DNA of 64,000 nucleotides from Rhineura floridana (lineage: Eukaryota; Chordata; Lepidosauria; Squamata; Rhineuridae). Both the position numbers and the translations under genes were made by a program. The notes below the pieces were generated by a model. It had not been told where the DNA came from, ran no database searches, and was given only the letters and a program-made list of their open reading frames with translations. The stretch is taken from contig NC_084482.1 in the NCBI RefSeq assembly GCF_030035675.1, positions 222,107,943-222,171,942 on the forward strand. The letters run 5' to 3'. Numbering within the stretch: the first letter of the stretch is position 1; each line of letters starts with the position of its first letter. Shown here piece after piece: positions 1 through 10,936 of the stretch.

Positions 1-282
1 ACCAGTCAACAATTGGACTTTGGTCCTACTTTCCTTCCACCCTCATATACCAGGATGCCCAGCCACACCTACAATGAAATCTTGGATTTGTCCTACTGTG
101 GGCACCTCAAACTTTTGCCCTGAAGAGGGTAATTTAAAAACAGCACCTGTTGTTAGAACCCATAAATGATCTATCCAGACAATAAAATGCTTCTATACAA
201 ATATATCAATTTGCACCATACTCTCGTTATTTTATGTCTGTGGCTGAAACCTACGAAGAGAGACAATGCGCAAACTGGAGTG
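1..282. other. unassigned intergenic or intronic sequence
   Basis: No exon, repeat family or RNA gene is recognised here. By position it probably lies in the last intron of the upstream V2R whose 7TM exon is at 6160-7041, but no sequence feature proves this. Confidence 0.3.
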
Positions 283-545
283 TAAAGTATATGATGATGA
301 TTGCTGCCCTGGGCTCCTCCTGGGAGGAAGGGAAGGATATAAATAAAATAAATCTAATCATCCTCTAGATCCGCTCCAGTCTGAGTTCAAGTCTCGCCAT
401 GGGACTGAGTGAGTCTTAGTAACTCTGATAGATGACCTCTATTGAGAGCAGGATGGGGGAATGTGATCTGGCTCCTGCTTCTCGATCTCTCAGTGGCTTT
501 TCATACTGTTGATGAAAGTATTGTTGGAATTGGGGCAAGAGCAAC
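283..545 (+). repeat. L2-type LINE relics
   Basis: Bases 283-352 carry the squamate L2-type 3' tail: a 'gccctgggctcctcctgg' hairpin-like stretch followed by an A/T-rich 'ataaataaaataaat' end. From about 366 a second relic can be read as an old L2 reverse transcriptase: around 470-530 the frame gives LLDLSVAFHTVDE, matching LLDLSAAFDTIDH of the better copy at 24.7-26.5 kb. Both pieces are heavily decayed. Confidence 0.6.
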
Positions 546-984
546 TCCTGTTTGGGTTATTGTGTTTGTATCGCAGAAGGAAGATAAGAGTCCGGGTCTT
601 CCAGCTGGCTAGGGTGGCCTACCTTTACCTGTGTTCTTCTGTACCTAACTTCCTTCTGTTGTAAATTGATATGCTCACAGAACCTGATCTGCCCCTCCTT
701 CCTTTGCCTTTTTCTTTGGCTGTCCGAGGAGAGAGGAGGCATCTCTGTCTTGGTTCTCTCTCCTGAGCCATGAGGGCAATATCCAAGCCTGGGCATTGAG
801 CCTCAGCTTAGTTAGTTAGTTAGAACTAGGTATGTCTTTCTATCTACTATGTATTTCTATAAATAAAGTAGCTTTTTTTATTTTACTAGATCTTAAGTCT
901 CAGAGATCTAAATGCAGGGTAAAAACCTGCTACTTAGGAAAATACACAAACTGCTGAGTTACTGTGCATATGCAAAACACATCC
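546..984. other. unassigned stretch
   Basis: I see no supported gene or repeat. A small reverse-strand open frame (557-796) has no recognisable motif, and it is followed by plain AT-rich sequence up to the start of the CR1 element. Confidence 0.3.
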
Positions 985-3420
985 CCCCCTTTGCACCATT
1001 CTGGACGCGGATGTGCTTGCTGTCTATGTCTGCCATTGTACTAGCATAACGGAGACCTGGTGGAATGGAGAAAACCAGTGGGATACGGTTATCCCTGGAT
1101 ATAAACTATATCGGAAGGACAGGGAAGGACGTATTGGTGGCGGAGTCGCTCTATACGTGAAAGAAGGCATTGAATCCAGCAAGCTCGAAACCCCAAAAGA
1201 GGCAGACTCCTCCACAGAATCGTTGTAGGTGGTGATAACATGCCCCAGGAGGGATTTAATACTGGGAACGATCTATCATCCCCCTGATCAAAATGCTCAG
1301 GGAGACCTTGAGATGAGATATGAAATTGAGGAAGCATCCAAACTAGGAAATGTGGTAGTAATGGGTGACTTCAACTACCCAGACATAGACTGGCTGCATA
1401 TGTGTTCCAGTCATGACAAAGAAGCAAAGTTTCTAGATATTCTAAATGACTATTCCCTAGACCAGTTGGTCATGGAACCGACCAGAGGGATGGCAACCCT
1501 GGACTTAATCCTCAGTGGGGACCGGGACCTGGTGCGAGATGTAAGTGTTGTTGAACCGATTGGGAGCAGTGACCACAGAGCTATTAAATTAAACATACAT
1601 GTAACTGGCCAATTGCCAAGAAAATCCAACACGGTCACATCTGACTTCAAAAGAGGAAACTTCACAAAAATGAGGGGATTGGTAAAAAGAAAGCTGAAAA
1701 ACAAAGTCCAGAGGGTCACATCACTCGAAAATGCTTGGAAGTTGTTTAAAAACACTATATTAGAAGCTCAACTGGAGTGCATACCGCAGATCAGAAAAGG
1801 TACCGCCAGGGCCAAGAAGATGCCAGCATGGTTAACAAGCAAAGTCAAGGAAGCTCTTAGAGGCAAAAAGTCTTCCTTCAAAAAATGGAAGTCTTGTCCG
1901 AATGAAGAAAATAAAAAAGAACACAAACTCTGGCAAAAGAAATGCAAGAAGACAATAAGGGATGCTAAAAAAGAATTTGAGGAGCACATTGCTAAGAACA
2001 TATAAACCAACAACAAAAAATTCTATAAATACATTCAAAGCAGGAGACCATCTAGGGAGACAATTGGACCCTTGGATGATAAGGAAGTCAAAGGTGTACT
2101 AAAGAACGATAAGGAGATTGCAGAGAAGCTAAATGAATTCTTTGCATCTGTCTTCACAGTGGAAGATATAGGGCAGATCCCTGAACCTGAACTAACATTT
2201 GCAGGAAGGGATTCTGAGGAACTGAGACAAATAGTGGTAACGAGAGAGGAAGTTCTAAGCTTAATGGACAATATAAAAACTGACAAATCACCGGGCCCGG
2301 ATGGCATCCACCCGAGAGTTCTCAAAGAACTCAAAGGTGAAATTGCTGATCTGCTAACTAAAATATGTAACTTGTCCCTTGGGTCCTCCTCCGTGCCTGA
2401 GGACTGGAAAGTGGCCAATGTAACGCCAATCTTCAAAAAGGGATCCAGAGGGGATCCCGGAAATTACAGGCCAGTTAGCTTAACTTCTGTCCCTGGAAAA
2501 CTGGTAGAAAGTATGATTAAAGCTAGATTAACTAAGCACATAGAAGAACAAGCCTTGCTGAAGCAGAGCCAGCATGGCTTCTGCAAGGGAAAGTCCTGTC
2601 TCAGTAACCTATTAGAATTCTTTGAGAGTGTCAACAAGCATATAGATAGAGGTGATCCAGTGGACATAGTGTACTTAGACTTTCAAAAAGCGTTTGACAA
2701 GGTACCTCACCAAAGGCTTCTGAGGAAGCTTAGCAGTCATGGAATAAGAGGAGAGGTCCTCTTGTGGATAAGGAATTGGTTAAGAAGCAGAAAGCAGAGA
2801 GTAGGAATAAACGGACAGTTCTCCCAATGGAGGGCTGTAGAAAGTGGAGTCCCTCAAGGATCGGTATTGGGACCTGTACTTTTCAACTTGTTCATTAATG
2901 ACCTAGAATTAGGAGTGAGCAGTGAAGTGGCCAAGTTTGCTGATGACACTAAATTGTTCAGGGTTGTTAAAACAAAAAGGGATTGTGAAGAGCTCCAAAA
3001 AGACCTCTCCAAACTGAGTGAATGGGCAGAAAAATGGCAAATGCAATTCAATATAAACAAGTGTAAAATTATGCATATTGGAGCAAAAAATCTGAATTTC
3101 ACATATACGCTCATGGGGTCTGAACTGGCGGTGACCGACCAGGAGAGAGACCTCGGGGTTGTAGTGGACAGCACGCTGAAAATGTCGACCCAGTGTGCGG
3201 CAGCTGTGAAAAAGGCAAATTCCATGCTAGTGATAATTAGGAAAGGTATTGAAAATAAAACAGCCGATATCATAATGCTGTTGTATAAATCTATGGTGCG
3301 GCCGCATTTGGAATACTGTGTACAGTTCTGGTCGCCTCATCTCCAAAAGGATATTATAGAGTTGGAAAAGGTTCAGAAGAGGGCAACCAGAATGATCAAG
3401 GGGATGGAGCGACTGGGAGG
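985..3420 (+). mobile_element. CR1-clade LINE, ORF2 endonuclease and reverse transcriptase, 3' end missing
   Basis: Autonomous non-LTR retrotransposon. The apurinic-like endonuclease is in pieces from about 1000 to 1640: ITETWWN, GVALYVKEGI, VMGDFNYPDIDW (catalytic GDFN) and GSSDH. The reverse transcriptase runs from about 2072: KSPGPDGIHP, NYRPVSLTS, LDFQKAFDKVPH, GVPQGSVLGP and the catalytic KFADDTKLF. The endonuclease frame shifts near 1228, and a TAA at 2003-2005 stands where the copy at 39.9-42.6 kb has a lysine codon. Unusually for a LINE, the 3' end is missing: after the 'gggatggagcgact' block the sequence changes to flank shared with 33.55-33.68 kb. The element is therefore inactive, but so close to the two other copies in the window that the family was active recently. 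Confidence 0.9.
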
Positions 3421-3870
3421 AAGAACCTCATGACCGTGGTTGTGCATTTTAGGTGAACGCCAGTACACCGGGGGCCAGGTGCAACAGTGGGGGAAACACC
3501 CAAGGCTCATGTAATAAGGGGGGTATTTCCTCCTAATCTTTGGCGTGGGAGCCACAGCCTATAGCTGGTCACATGCTGAGGGGACAATTCAACAGTTATT
3601 TCCTCCTAATACTTGCCCAGGAGATTGATTTAGATTGAACTTCACTTGCCTGGACAGTTTGAATTTGGCCATATTTGGTTGATTTCGCCTGCAGGTTCTC
3701 CAACTATTTGTTATATTTAAATAAATATAACATAAAGCCAGTGTTTGTGTCTCAGTCTTCCTTTGTGGTGCGGGGGTGCATACACATGTGCAGATTGCTA
3801 TTATCTCTTCACTAAAAAAAAAAACAAGCAAAGATATCCCACCGGTTATTCTCTGCAGTGTGGAAGATGA
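3421..3870. other. paralogous intron sequence
   Basis: The block at about 3425-3540 is clearly similar to 33555-33680 ('tgtgcattttaggtgaac' against 'tgtgcatttcaggtgaac'), the last intron of the complete V2R. That fits its being the matching intron of the upstream V2R. The remainder shows no recognised feature. Confidence 0.5.
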
Positions 3871-4180
3871 AAAATAACCAACTGGGGGTGCCCACTCGAA
3901 AATCTGCTCTGGGCCAGGACAAATGATACAGCCCAGGAAAGGGGAGGGTGTGCTCTATGAGATGCCACAGCATCCCGCCTGGCCCAGAGCTTCTGCTGGG
4001 CGCAGGGCACAGAAGAGGGCATCTACACTAAATCTAAGCAGAAAAAGACATACAGCAAAAATAAGTAACTGGGGGTGCTCACCCCAAACTCTGCTCTGGG
4101 GTAGGATAAATTATATACCCCAGGAAAGGGGAGGGTGTCCACTATGAGATGCCAGTGCAGTCCTGGCCCAGAGCAGATTT
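3871..4180 (+). repeat. tandem duplication, period about 187 bp
   Basis: Two copies of a roughly 115-bp block, one starting near 3871 and one near 4058, share 'aactgggggtg', 'tctgctctggg', 'caggaaaggggagggtgt', 'tatgagatgcca' and 'tggcccagagc'. They are separated by about 70 bp of intervening sequence. The two units differ by scattered substitutions, so the duplication is not recent. No known family is recognised. Confidence 0.75.
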
Positions 4181-4589
4181 ACTTATTTGTTATGATTTTA
4201 TGCCATCATTATATTTACAGTAATATCAGAAGCCTGATGGTTTCGATTGCATAAATGTATTGCTATTCTTGAAGGGGAGAGTCGCCCGATGACAGTGATA
4301 TATCATACAGGGTACCCCAACATATATTTTGGGGTTCAGAGACATGTTAAGTTAGCTTGAAGTGCTTTTTTAGTGTTTTGGACTTTCAGCGTCGTAACTC
4401 CAAAGCAGGGTTTTTTCTACCCCCTCCCCTCCCCTCCCCTCGCGGGTAAGTGCGGGGGGCTGTGGTTGGCATGTTGCTTCCATTGCAACTACCACACTGC
4501 CTGGCTGGGGATTTCTGGGCTCCTGCCCGCTTGCTCACTCACCCTCTGCTAGCTCCCTCGCTCGTCCTCCATTACAGCAACTTAAATTC

Positions 4590-4850
4590 AAATTTCCCAC
4601 TCTTGCGTCCAAGCGCCTGCGTGTGCTTTGGTGCAGGGAGCACACGTCATATTCTGTGGACCAATTGGCTCATAGGGGCGGAGTTAGAGGTTGGACTTTG
4701 GGAAAATCCGGAAAGAATGTTTGATGTATGGCCAAAAAAACAGCGGTTTTCTGGACATTTAAAAAAAAACAGGCGAAAAAGCGGAAAAAAAACAGAAGTG
4801 GGGACTATTCAAGCACAACATGAATAGGCAAAATGTGGATTATCCAGGTG
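4590..4850 (-). repeat. copy of an unclassified promoter-like repeat (third copy in the window)
   Basis: Read on the reverse strand, this stretch resembles 17.03-17.24 kb and 20.03-20.23 kb. It shares 'ctccgccc', a CCAAT box in 'ccaattggt', and a 'tatgacgtgtgctcc'-like block, and near 4845 it has 'tggataatcca', similar to the start of the copy at 16.97 kb. Class unknown, probably a non-autonomous DNA element. Confidence 0.5.
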
Positions 4851-5028
4851 AGTTTGGATGAGCCTGTAGTGAAAGGAGATGCAGTGGGGTCCCTGACTGA
4901 AGGCTGTGTTTGGTCCCTCTCTCCAGCTGCCTATTTAAACTTGCGCCTTGAAAAGGCACGAGCCCTTGGTGTGCTCCGAAGGGTGAGAGCAAACAGGGCT
5001 CCCGTCCTGTGGCTCTCACCTGGGGGCG

Positions 5029-5680
5029 AGCAGCCTGAGCAGAAGATTCTGGCCTATAAGGCATTAACGGAGACTGCCAGGTTACTGGTGGGGAAGAAGA
5101 GTATAGTCGCTGGATGGTTTCAACCCAATGCATCTCCACATCCCAGTCCATGGACATGCAACTTGGGTGGCTGCAGATCACTATTTGTGCATTATCCTCA
5201 GGACTACGGTGTTACCCCCTGTGGTATGTGGGTGGAATGATTGTTGGTGCTCCCTGGTGAGAGGAGGGAGCTCCAGAGGTTGAGAGTGTTTAGTTTCATC
5301 CCATTTTTTGATGGGAGCTTAAGTTGGGTGGTAACAGCAGAAGTGGGAGGGATGCTGCTACCTATATACACACCCTTGTGTGTTTTGGTGGGTGTGGTCA
5401 TTCCTCTTCATGGTATATTTGTCTTTCAATCTGCTAGTAGTAATTGTGATTTATTATGTTAGTTATTTCAGATTGAACTAATGTTTAAGATATTTTTTCA
5501 AATGCTTTGTATTGTCTTAAATGTATAGTTTTTGTTTTTATGATGTTTAATGTCAATGTCAAGATATTGATGATTTTTCAAATGTTTTTTATTGTTATAA
5601 ATGTGTAATTTTGTTGGATTTTTTATAAACCGCATAGAGGCTTTTTTTTAAAGTATGAAGTGGTATACAAATTAAAATCA
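5029..5680 (+). repeat. paralogous intron block ending in an L2-like tail
   Basis: This block is matched closely by 36946-37586 in the complete V2R's last intron ('attctggcctataaggcatt', 'gtttaagattg'-like A/T-rich tail, 'gaggcttttttt'). The end resembles an L2-type 3' tail ('aaaccgcatagaggc ... gtggtatacaaatt'). The open frame 4833-5240 overlapping it has no recognised domain. It was present before the V2R genes duplicated. Confidence 0.6.
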
Positions 5681-6159
5681 TCATCATCTGTGAACAAGGG
5701 AAGACCTTTCATGTAAAAGGGGCAAAGACTGATTTTCAGACAAGACTGACTTCATGCCTCTTATTTAGAAATTAAGCCAATCCACACATATTGATTACAC
5801 TTATGCATCTATTGTCAAAAGAAACACACACACACACACACATTTTTAAAAACTGAGAAACACTTGCTTCCAGTTGCAAAAGAGGGCAATCTCCACTGTG
5901 GCGCTTACCATGTGGAATACTCTCCCTGTTGGCATCATGTGAGCACCAACTGTGGATGTTTTCACCACCAACTAAAGACATACTGTACCTGTTTCCCCAG
6001 ATTTTCCCTCTTAACACCAGTTCCTGATCACCTAGGTCATAGGCAAAGTAGTAATGACTTTTATTCAATTTGTTTTAAAGTGTGAATTTCTTTGGTATTT
6101 CTTTTTGTAAATGATAAGATGTAAAGATGGATATAAAATATTACTCATGTGCTTTGCAG
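5681..6159 (+). other. last intron of upstream V2R, conserved with the paralogue
   Basis: Intron sequence that aligns with 43206-43668 immediately before the intact 7TM exon ('cctttcatgtaaaaggggca', 'cttgcttccagttg'). It contains a short CA microsatellite at 5824-5842, nearly absent in the paralogue, and ends in a good acceptor, 'gtgctttgcag'. Confidence 0.75.
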
Positions 6160-7041
6160 ATTCGGAGCATTGTACCAAATGTCCAGAAGATCAATATCCA
6201 AACAAAGCCAAAGATCAGTGTGTCCCCAAAAAGATCACCTTCCTGGCTTATGAAGAACATTTGGGTATCCTCTTGGCTTCCTTGACCCTATTCTTCTCTT
6301 TGATAACTAGCTTTGTGTTAGGAATCTTCATTAAATTCCTCAAAACTCCAATAGTCAAAGCCAACAACCGGGACCTCTCCTACATTCTCCTTGTCTCCCT
6401 CCTGCTTTCCTTTTTGGCCTCCTTCCTCTTCATCGGCCGGCCAAGGAAAGTGACCTGCTTTCTCAGACAAACAGCCTTCAGCATCATCTTCTCGGTTGCT
6501 GTCTGTTCTGTGTTGGCAAAAACCATCACTGTAGTACTGGCCTTCCTGGCCACAAAGCTAGGGAACAAGGTGAGAAGATGGCTGGGGAAGAGTTTGGCCA
6601 ACTCCATTGTCATTTCCAGTTCCAGTGTCCAAGTTGTCATCTGTACCCTCTGGCTGGGGACCTCTCCCCCATTCCCAGACTCAGACATGTACTCCCAACC
6701 TGGAGAGATCATCCAACAATGCAATGAAGGGTCTGTTGCCATGTTTTATGTTGCTCTTGGCTACATGGGCTTCCTGGCTGCCATCTGCTTCACAGTAGCT
6801 TTCCTAGCCAGGAAGCTTCCTGGGGCCTTCAATGAGGCCAAGCTGATCCTTTGTGCCCACCTATCTGAGCACGAAAGGGAAATACATGGTAGCCTTGCAG
6901 GTCTTCTCCATCTTGGCCTCCAGTGCTGGTCTTCTGGGCTGCATCTTCATGCCCAAGTGCCACATTATTGTCCTGAGACCTGACCTGAATACAAAGGAGC
7001 ATCTAACAACAAAAACAAAAGGAGAAATCCGATTCTTATGA
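6160..7041 (+). pseudogene. V2R 7TM exon (exon 6), pseudogene by 38-bp deletion
   Basis: Last exon of a vomeronasal type-2 receptor, a family C GPCR that senses pheromone-type peptides in the vomeronasal organ. After the 'tttgcag' acceptor it encodes the end of the cysteine-rich linker ([20 protein letters not shown]) and then transmembrane segments 1-5, with the family motifs [16 protein letters not shown] and [14 protein letters not shown]. Compared with the intact exon at 43669-44567, 38 bases encoding the start of TM6 ([12 protein letters not shown]) are missing at about 6848. This shifts the frame and removes most of a helix. Downstream, [12 protein letters not shown] and the C-tail survive only in another frame (6853-7041). 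Apart from this the exon is well kept, so the loss is fairly recent. Exons 1-5 lie upstream of the window or are gone. A functional short receptor is unlikely. Confidence 0.93.
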
Positions 7042-7944
7042 AACATTTTTTTCAAATGCATCATTTAGCAAGCATAAGGTGAAATGTTTGTATATGTATG
7101 TATAGTATGTGTGTGTATACTGTGGATATATAATATAATTGTTTTAACATTAAATGTGGTTTAAAGGTTATTAAAATATGTTAATCGTAATGACCATAGT
7201 GCTGTATCTAAGGTACTAATCTTGTCTATTGGAATGTTTTCCACTCCAGAAGGAGAAACTTCTCCAAAACATGTAGAGCACTTCATATATCATCCACAAT
7301 GCACCAGAGCCAATCTCTTCTCTTTTGACCATTACTTGGTCCCTCTTTTTTTTTACTTTTCCCCCTCCTTGTTTCTCTCCTGGAGGTGTGGAGATATGAT
7401 TTGAGTCGACCAAACCTAGCTATTTAGGGGTGAAAACTGGCCATTTTGCTGTATCCAAAAGGGCATCAAGTACAGCACATACTGTCCCCTTGGGAACTAA
7501 ACAGCAGTAAAATAAATCATCGTCTTTGGGGTGAAAGATTATTTGGTGCCATTTTATCAGAGTTGGAGGGGGCATTAGGAAAGAACAAGAAACTAAGAAG
7601 TAAGAAATGTTTTACTCCAAAATGGAATGTCTTTTTAAGCTATTTCTGAAAAATACAGTATGTCTCACAGTCTCTTGTTGTTGTTGTTTTAGATTGCCTG
7701 GATTTACTACTCCCCAAAAGAGCAAATAACCAAGGTTTAATCTGAAGCCTGTAAGAAGCACTTAGAGTCCAATCCATTTATGTCTACAATTTCCTTGCAC
7801 CTCCATTTTAAGACTGGAACAAAATGCCAACTCTGCAACTTTAGCATCAAGGCTGCTCTGCCCACAATCCCCTTCAGTTCCTTTCTTTGCTTAAAATCCC
7901 CTTGCTGAAGAGTTCTGGAGGACACAATGGCTATGCTATTCTCT
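7042..7944 (+). other. 3' flank of V2R pseudogene, paralogous to 44568-46200
   Basis: Downstream sequence that lines up in blocks with the region after the intact 7TM exon, for instance 'gcacttagagtccaatcca' near 7760 and near 45230. It holds no gene of its own. A short TG-rich stretch lies at 7090-7125. Confidence 0.6.
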
Positions 7945-8098
7945 GCTTCTGAATACCAGTCGCAGGAGGGAAGAGTGCTCCTGAGGTCAGCTTCTTCATG
8001 CAGGCTTCCCACAGACATCTGGTTGGCCACTGTGAGAACAGGATGCTGAACCAGGTGGGCCAGTGGCCTAATCCAGCTCTTCTTATTTTCTTATGAGA
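7945..8098 (+). repeat. CR1 3'-end fragment, older than the V2R duplication
   Basis: Matches the 3' end of the CR1 family seen at 34.9-35.06 kb: 'ggttggccactgtgagaac', 'aggatgctgaacc', and a 'tcttcttattttcttatg' tail. The paralogous site at about 46195-46240 keeps only the beginning ('cagttgctggcaatggcagg') and then a deletion, so the insertion predates the duplication. Confidence 0.75.
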
Positions 8099-9400
8099 GC
8101 TCCACAGCTTGTTCACCACTAAGTAACATTTTGGTGTGTCCCAGTAAATTATCTCATGACTCTACCTCGATATTTCTATTTGGCTTGCAGAACTGTTTGC
8201 CTCTAGAACTTTTATCAAGGCTATATTTGACTAAACCAAATTGACTGATCTCTTTTCGCTAATCTGTAGTAAAAATGTACTCACCTATGCTGATTAAGCA
8301 ATTATTGGTTTATTAAAAATTTACTCATGTCATTAATTATCTTTTCTTGGCTGTATAATTTTGATCTATCCAATTACTCTTGTATCTGTAGAAATGAAGA
8401 TAAATATGGGAGATCTGAAATCCAGATACAAAGATTGAAGTTATGCCTGAATGCTTAGAGCATTTAGCGACAATGTTCTGCCTTAAAGTGAAAATTATGT
8501 GAGAGTCCTCACTTTCACATTGGTTTTGTGGTGGAGAATAAATAGTGCTCCATTCTGATTCAGCATCCAAAACATGACAAAGAATAGTAGGAAAAGGGAA
8601 CAACATATTCCAGCTAATATTTCTTCTTGATTTCTGGAAATCTGTGATGCAGTGTGATTCTCACGATATCCAATCATGTTCCAAGTGTGAATAGAAAAAG
8701 AGGTGAAACCACTACCTCCCCCCACAAGCTACATAATCCATTATAGACCTTCTTTGCTTTTACAATAATTCCATCAGGGCCTCAAATATTTTTCAGGCAT
8801 CATTTACCATTTTCTATCATTTCTAAACTGCCATAACCCCAGTTGTAGAGTGAGCTTTGAACTTAATCCATACTGCTCTCAAAACTGGCCATTGGGTGTG
8901 AGCATGGAGATGGCTGAATAAAGTATTTCATTATGATGTCATGTATGATGTCACAAGCAAGATAAGCTCCAAGTCTCAGCAAGAGTCATGCCCAGGCTTT
9001 CAAGATGGATCTTCATGGCAGATAATGCAAAGGTAAAATTTGGATCTAGGTTAACTTTTACCATAGGGGAAAGTTTCTGGAACAATTTGCAGAGGACCTA
9101 CACACAATCCTTCTCTGTGTATTTGGTCACAGAAACTGCAGCCATTTCTACATTTGGGTGCTGTTTACATCTAATGTCCTGTTTTAATTTATAATTGGAA
9201 ATCCTAGTAATTGTTAAAATCCAAACTTCAAAGGAAAACTCTAGAAACTGACACTCTAGAACATATTGGGCAATATGTATTCCTTCCTACACAAAAGGCA
9301 TTTCAGCCATCAAGCAATAAGGTTAAGAAAACATGAAATTATCCCTGTACGGAAAGAGGCACCAGGAAAAAAGGCAGTAGCAAAGTGGTATTTTCTACTG
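8099..9400 (+). other. 3' flank paralogous to 46240-47690
   Basis: Non-coding sequence matched along its length in the next unit, for example 'gccttaaagtgaaaattat' near 8481 and 46572, and 'ctagaacatattgg' near 9254 and 47570. No exon is recognised in it. The similarity stops near 9390. Confidence 0.65.
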
Positions 9401-10230
9401 GTGAATGGTCTTTCCACACAAATGGTCTTTCCACACCAATGGCATCCCTAGTTTGTCTCTTTGGCCCAACACCAGAGGCAGGCCCTCCAGGCTCGCTCCA
9501 CAACAGAGGACTTTCTCAGTGATAGGGAGTGAACTCCTATGCACTACAGCAACACCTCCTCCCTCCACCATTCCAGTCTGGGTTGATGTCATAATGAGCA
9601 CCCAGGTAGGCAGATTTGAGTCAGATCTGGGCCATCCAGGTCTCAGTGATACATACACTTCGAGCACTCACACATAAAGCTTCTCACTCACATTGACCAC
9701 AAGACCAAGATGGAAGGGGAGGCCGCAGAGACCTTACCTGGCCCAGGGACCAGTGGTTCCTCAGCCCTGCTTTAAATGATAGTCCATCCTCTCTTTTACA
9801 TGTATTTGGGGCCTCTGCTTAAACACAATCTTTCATCTGAAAGTGTATTGCTGGGTGAACTCTGTATGTTTGAGCTCTCAGTGAGAGTTCTCTCTTGTCT
9901 CTTAATATGGAGATTATGGTCTGATGATGCTACAAGAAGGAATATCACTGTCATAGTCCTTTAGGAATTTCTGCCCTGTAAATCCCATAGTACCAACTAT
10001 GGTAGAGAGGCATCTGGAAACCCTCCTTTCAGAAAGGTTCAAGAAGGCAGAATTCAGATCAGTGGCACTAAATTGTCACCCACGGACATAGGATAGATCC
10101 AGACATGCCACTCTGAGCACTTTGAAGAATCATTATGATTAATAATATTTATATACCATTTAACATGCAAAATCTCTTAAGTGGTATACATAAAACACAG
10201 CATCATAAGAAAGAAATCGCAAAGAAATGC
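9401..10230. other. unassigned spacer
   Basis: No supported gene. Short overlapping open frames on both strands around 9395-9677 carry no recognisable domain. At 10140-10200 an AT-rich stretch ('tatttatataccatttaac') looks like the reversed tail of an old LINE. Confidence 0.3.
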
Positions 10231-10352
10231 ATCAGTAAAACATATATGACGTTGTAAAGTGTTTTTAGCGTTTCTGTTTGCCGCCCTGGGCTCCTGCTGG
10301 TAGGAATAGAGGGATATAAATCAAATAATAAATAAAATAAATAAAAAAGCAA
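10231..10352 (+). repeat. L2-type LINE 3' tail
   Basis: Typical ending: 'gtttttagcgtttctgtttg', 'ccgccctgggctcctgctgg', then 'ggatataaatcaaataataa' and an A-rich tail. Only the 3' end is present. Confidence 0.7.
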
Positions 10353-10639
10353 ACCCATCAATTAAATATCAATAAATAATAAAACAACAGCCTGGTGCAC
10401 ACACAATCCTACACTTAGCAGGCTAGCACCCTAAACTGAAGAGTGCTGTTCCTGCTTCTGCATCCTTAAAAAGATGGTAAATGGCTAACAATGAATTTTG
10501 TTTAATGACTTGGTGTTAAAATACACTAAAGTGGTAAGTGTGATCTTAGGGAACTGAGCAATGAGGAAAGAGAAATGAAACGTATTTGGGCACCTGTGAT
10601 GCAACCTTTGGTTACTCTGTGGGATTCAGACGGTATATA

Positions 10640-10800
10640 TCCCACATAGGAACTAAAACCAGAAAAAAATTTGGGCCCCTCCTGACAACCTGTTCACTGA
10701 TAATTCATCTGGATTGCACAGAGGGTTATGCAATGTCCCCTCTTTATTGAGCGTCCTTTCCAATTTGTTTAAAGGGAGATTATACAGCAATGAGCATTCA
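10640..10800 (+). other. duplicated spacer block, paralogous to 53960-54110
   Basis: Shared wording with the downstream spacer ('ggattgcacagagggttatg', 'ccaatttgtttaaaggga') shows that the segmental duplication includes spacer DNA as well as the genes. No gene is present. Confidence 0.7.
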
Positions 10801-10845
10801 CCCAGATTTGCTTTCGTGGGAGTTATATCCACGTTAGGATTTGAG

Positions 10846-10936
10846 GGGCGGGCCTGAGTGATGTCATGGGGTGGGCCCGATGGATGTCATGGGGCAGGCC
10901 ACAGTGATATCACAGGGCGGGCCCCAGTAATGTCAT
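10846..10936 (+). repeat. minisatellite with CRE-like cores
   Basis: Four imperfect units of about 23 bp, each with a GC-rich half ('ggggcgggcc', 'gggtgggccc', 'ggggcaggcc', 'agggcgggcc') and a 'gtgatgtcat', 'ggatgtcat' or 'gtgatatcac' half. The TGATGTCA-like core resembles a CREB/ATF site, but no promoter is evident nearby. Confidence 0.75.

Noticed and set aside
6111-6983. A 290-residue open frame that could be annotated as an intact receptor
   Set aside because: Its last part is frameshifted V2R sequence after the 38-bp deletion, and its first codons are intron. It is a pseudogene exon.
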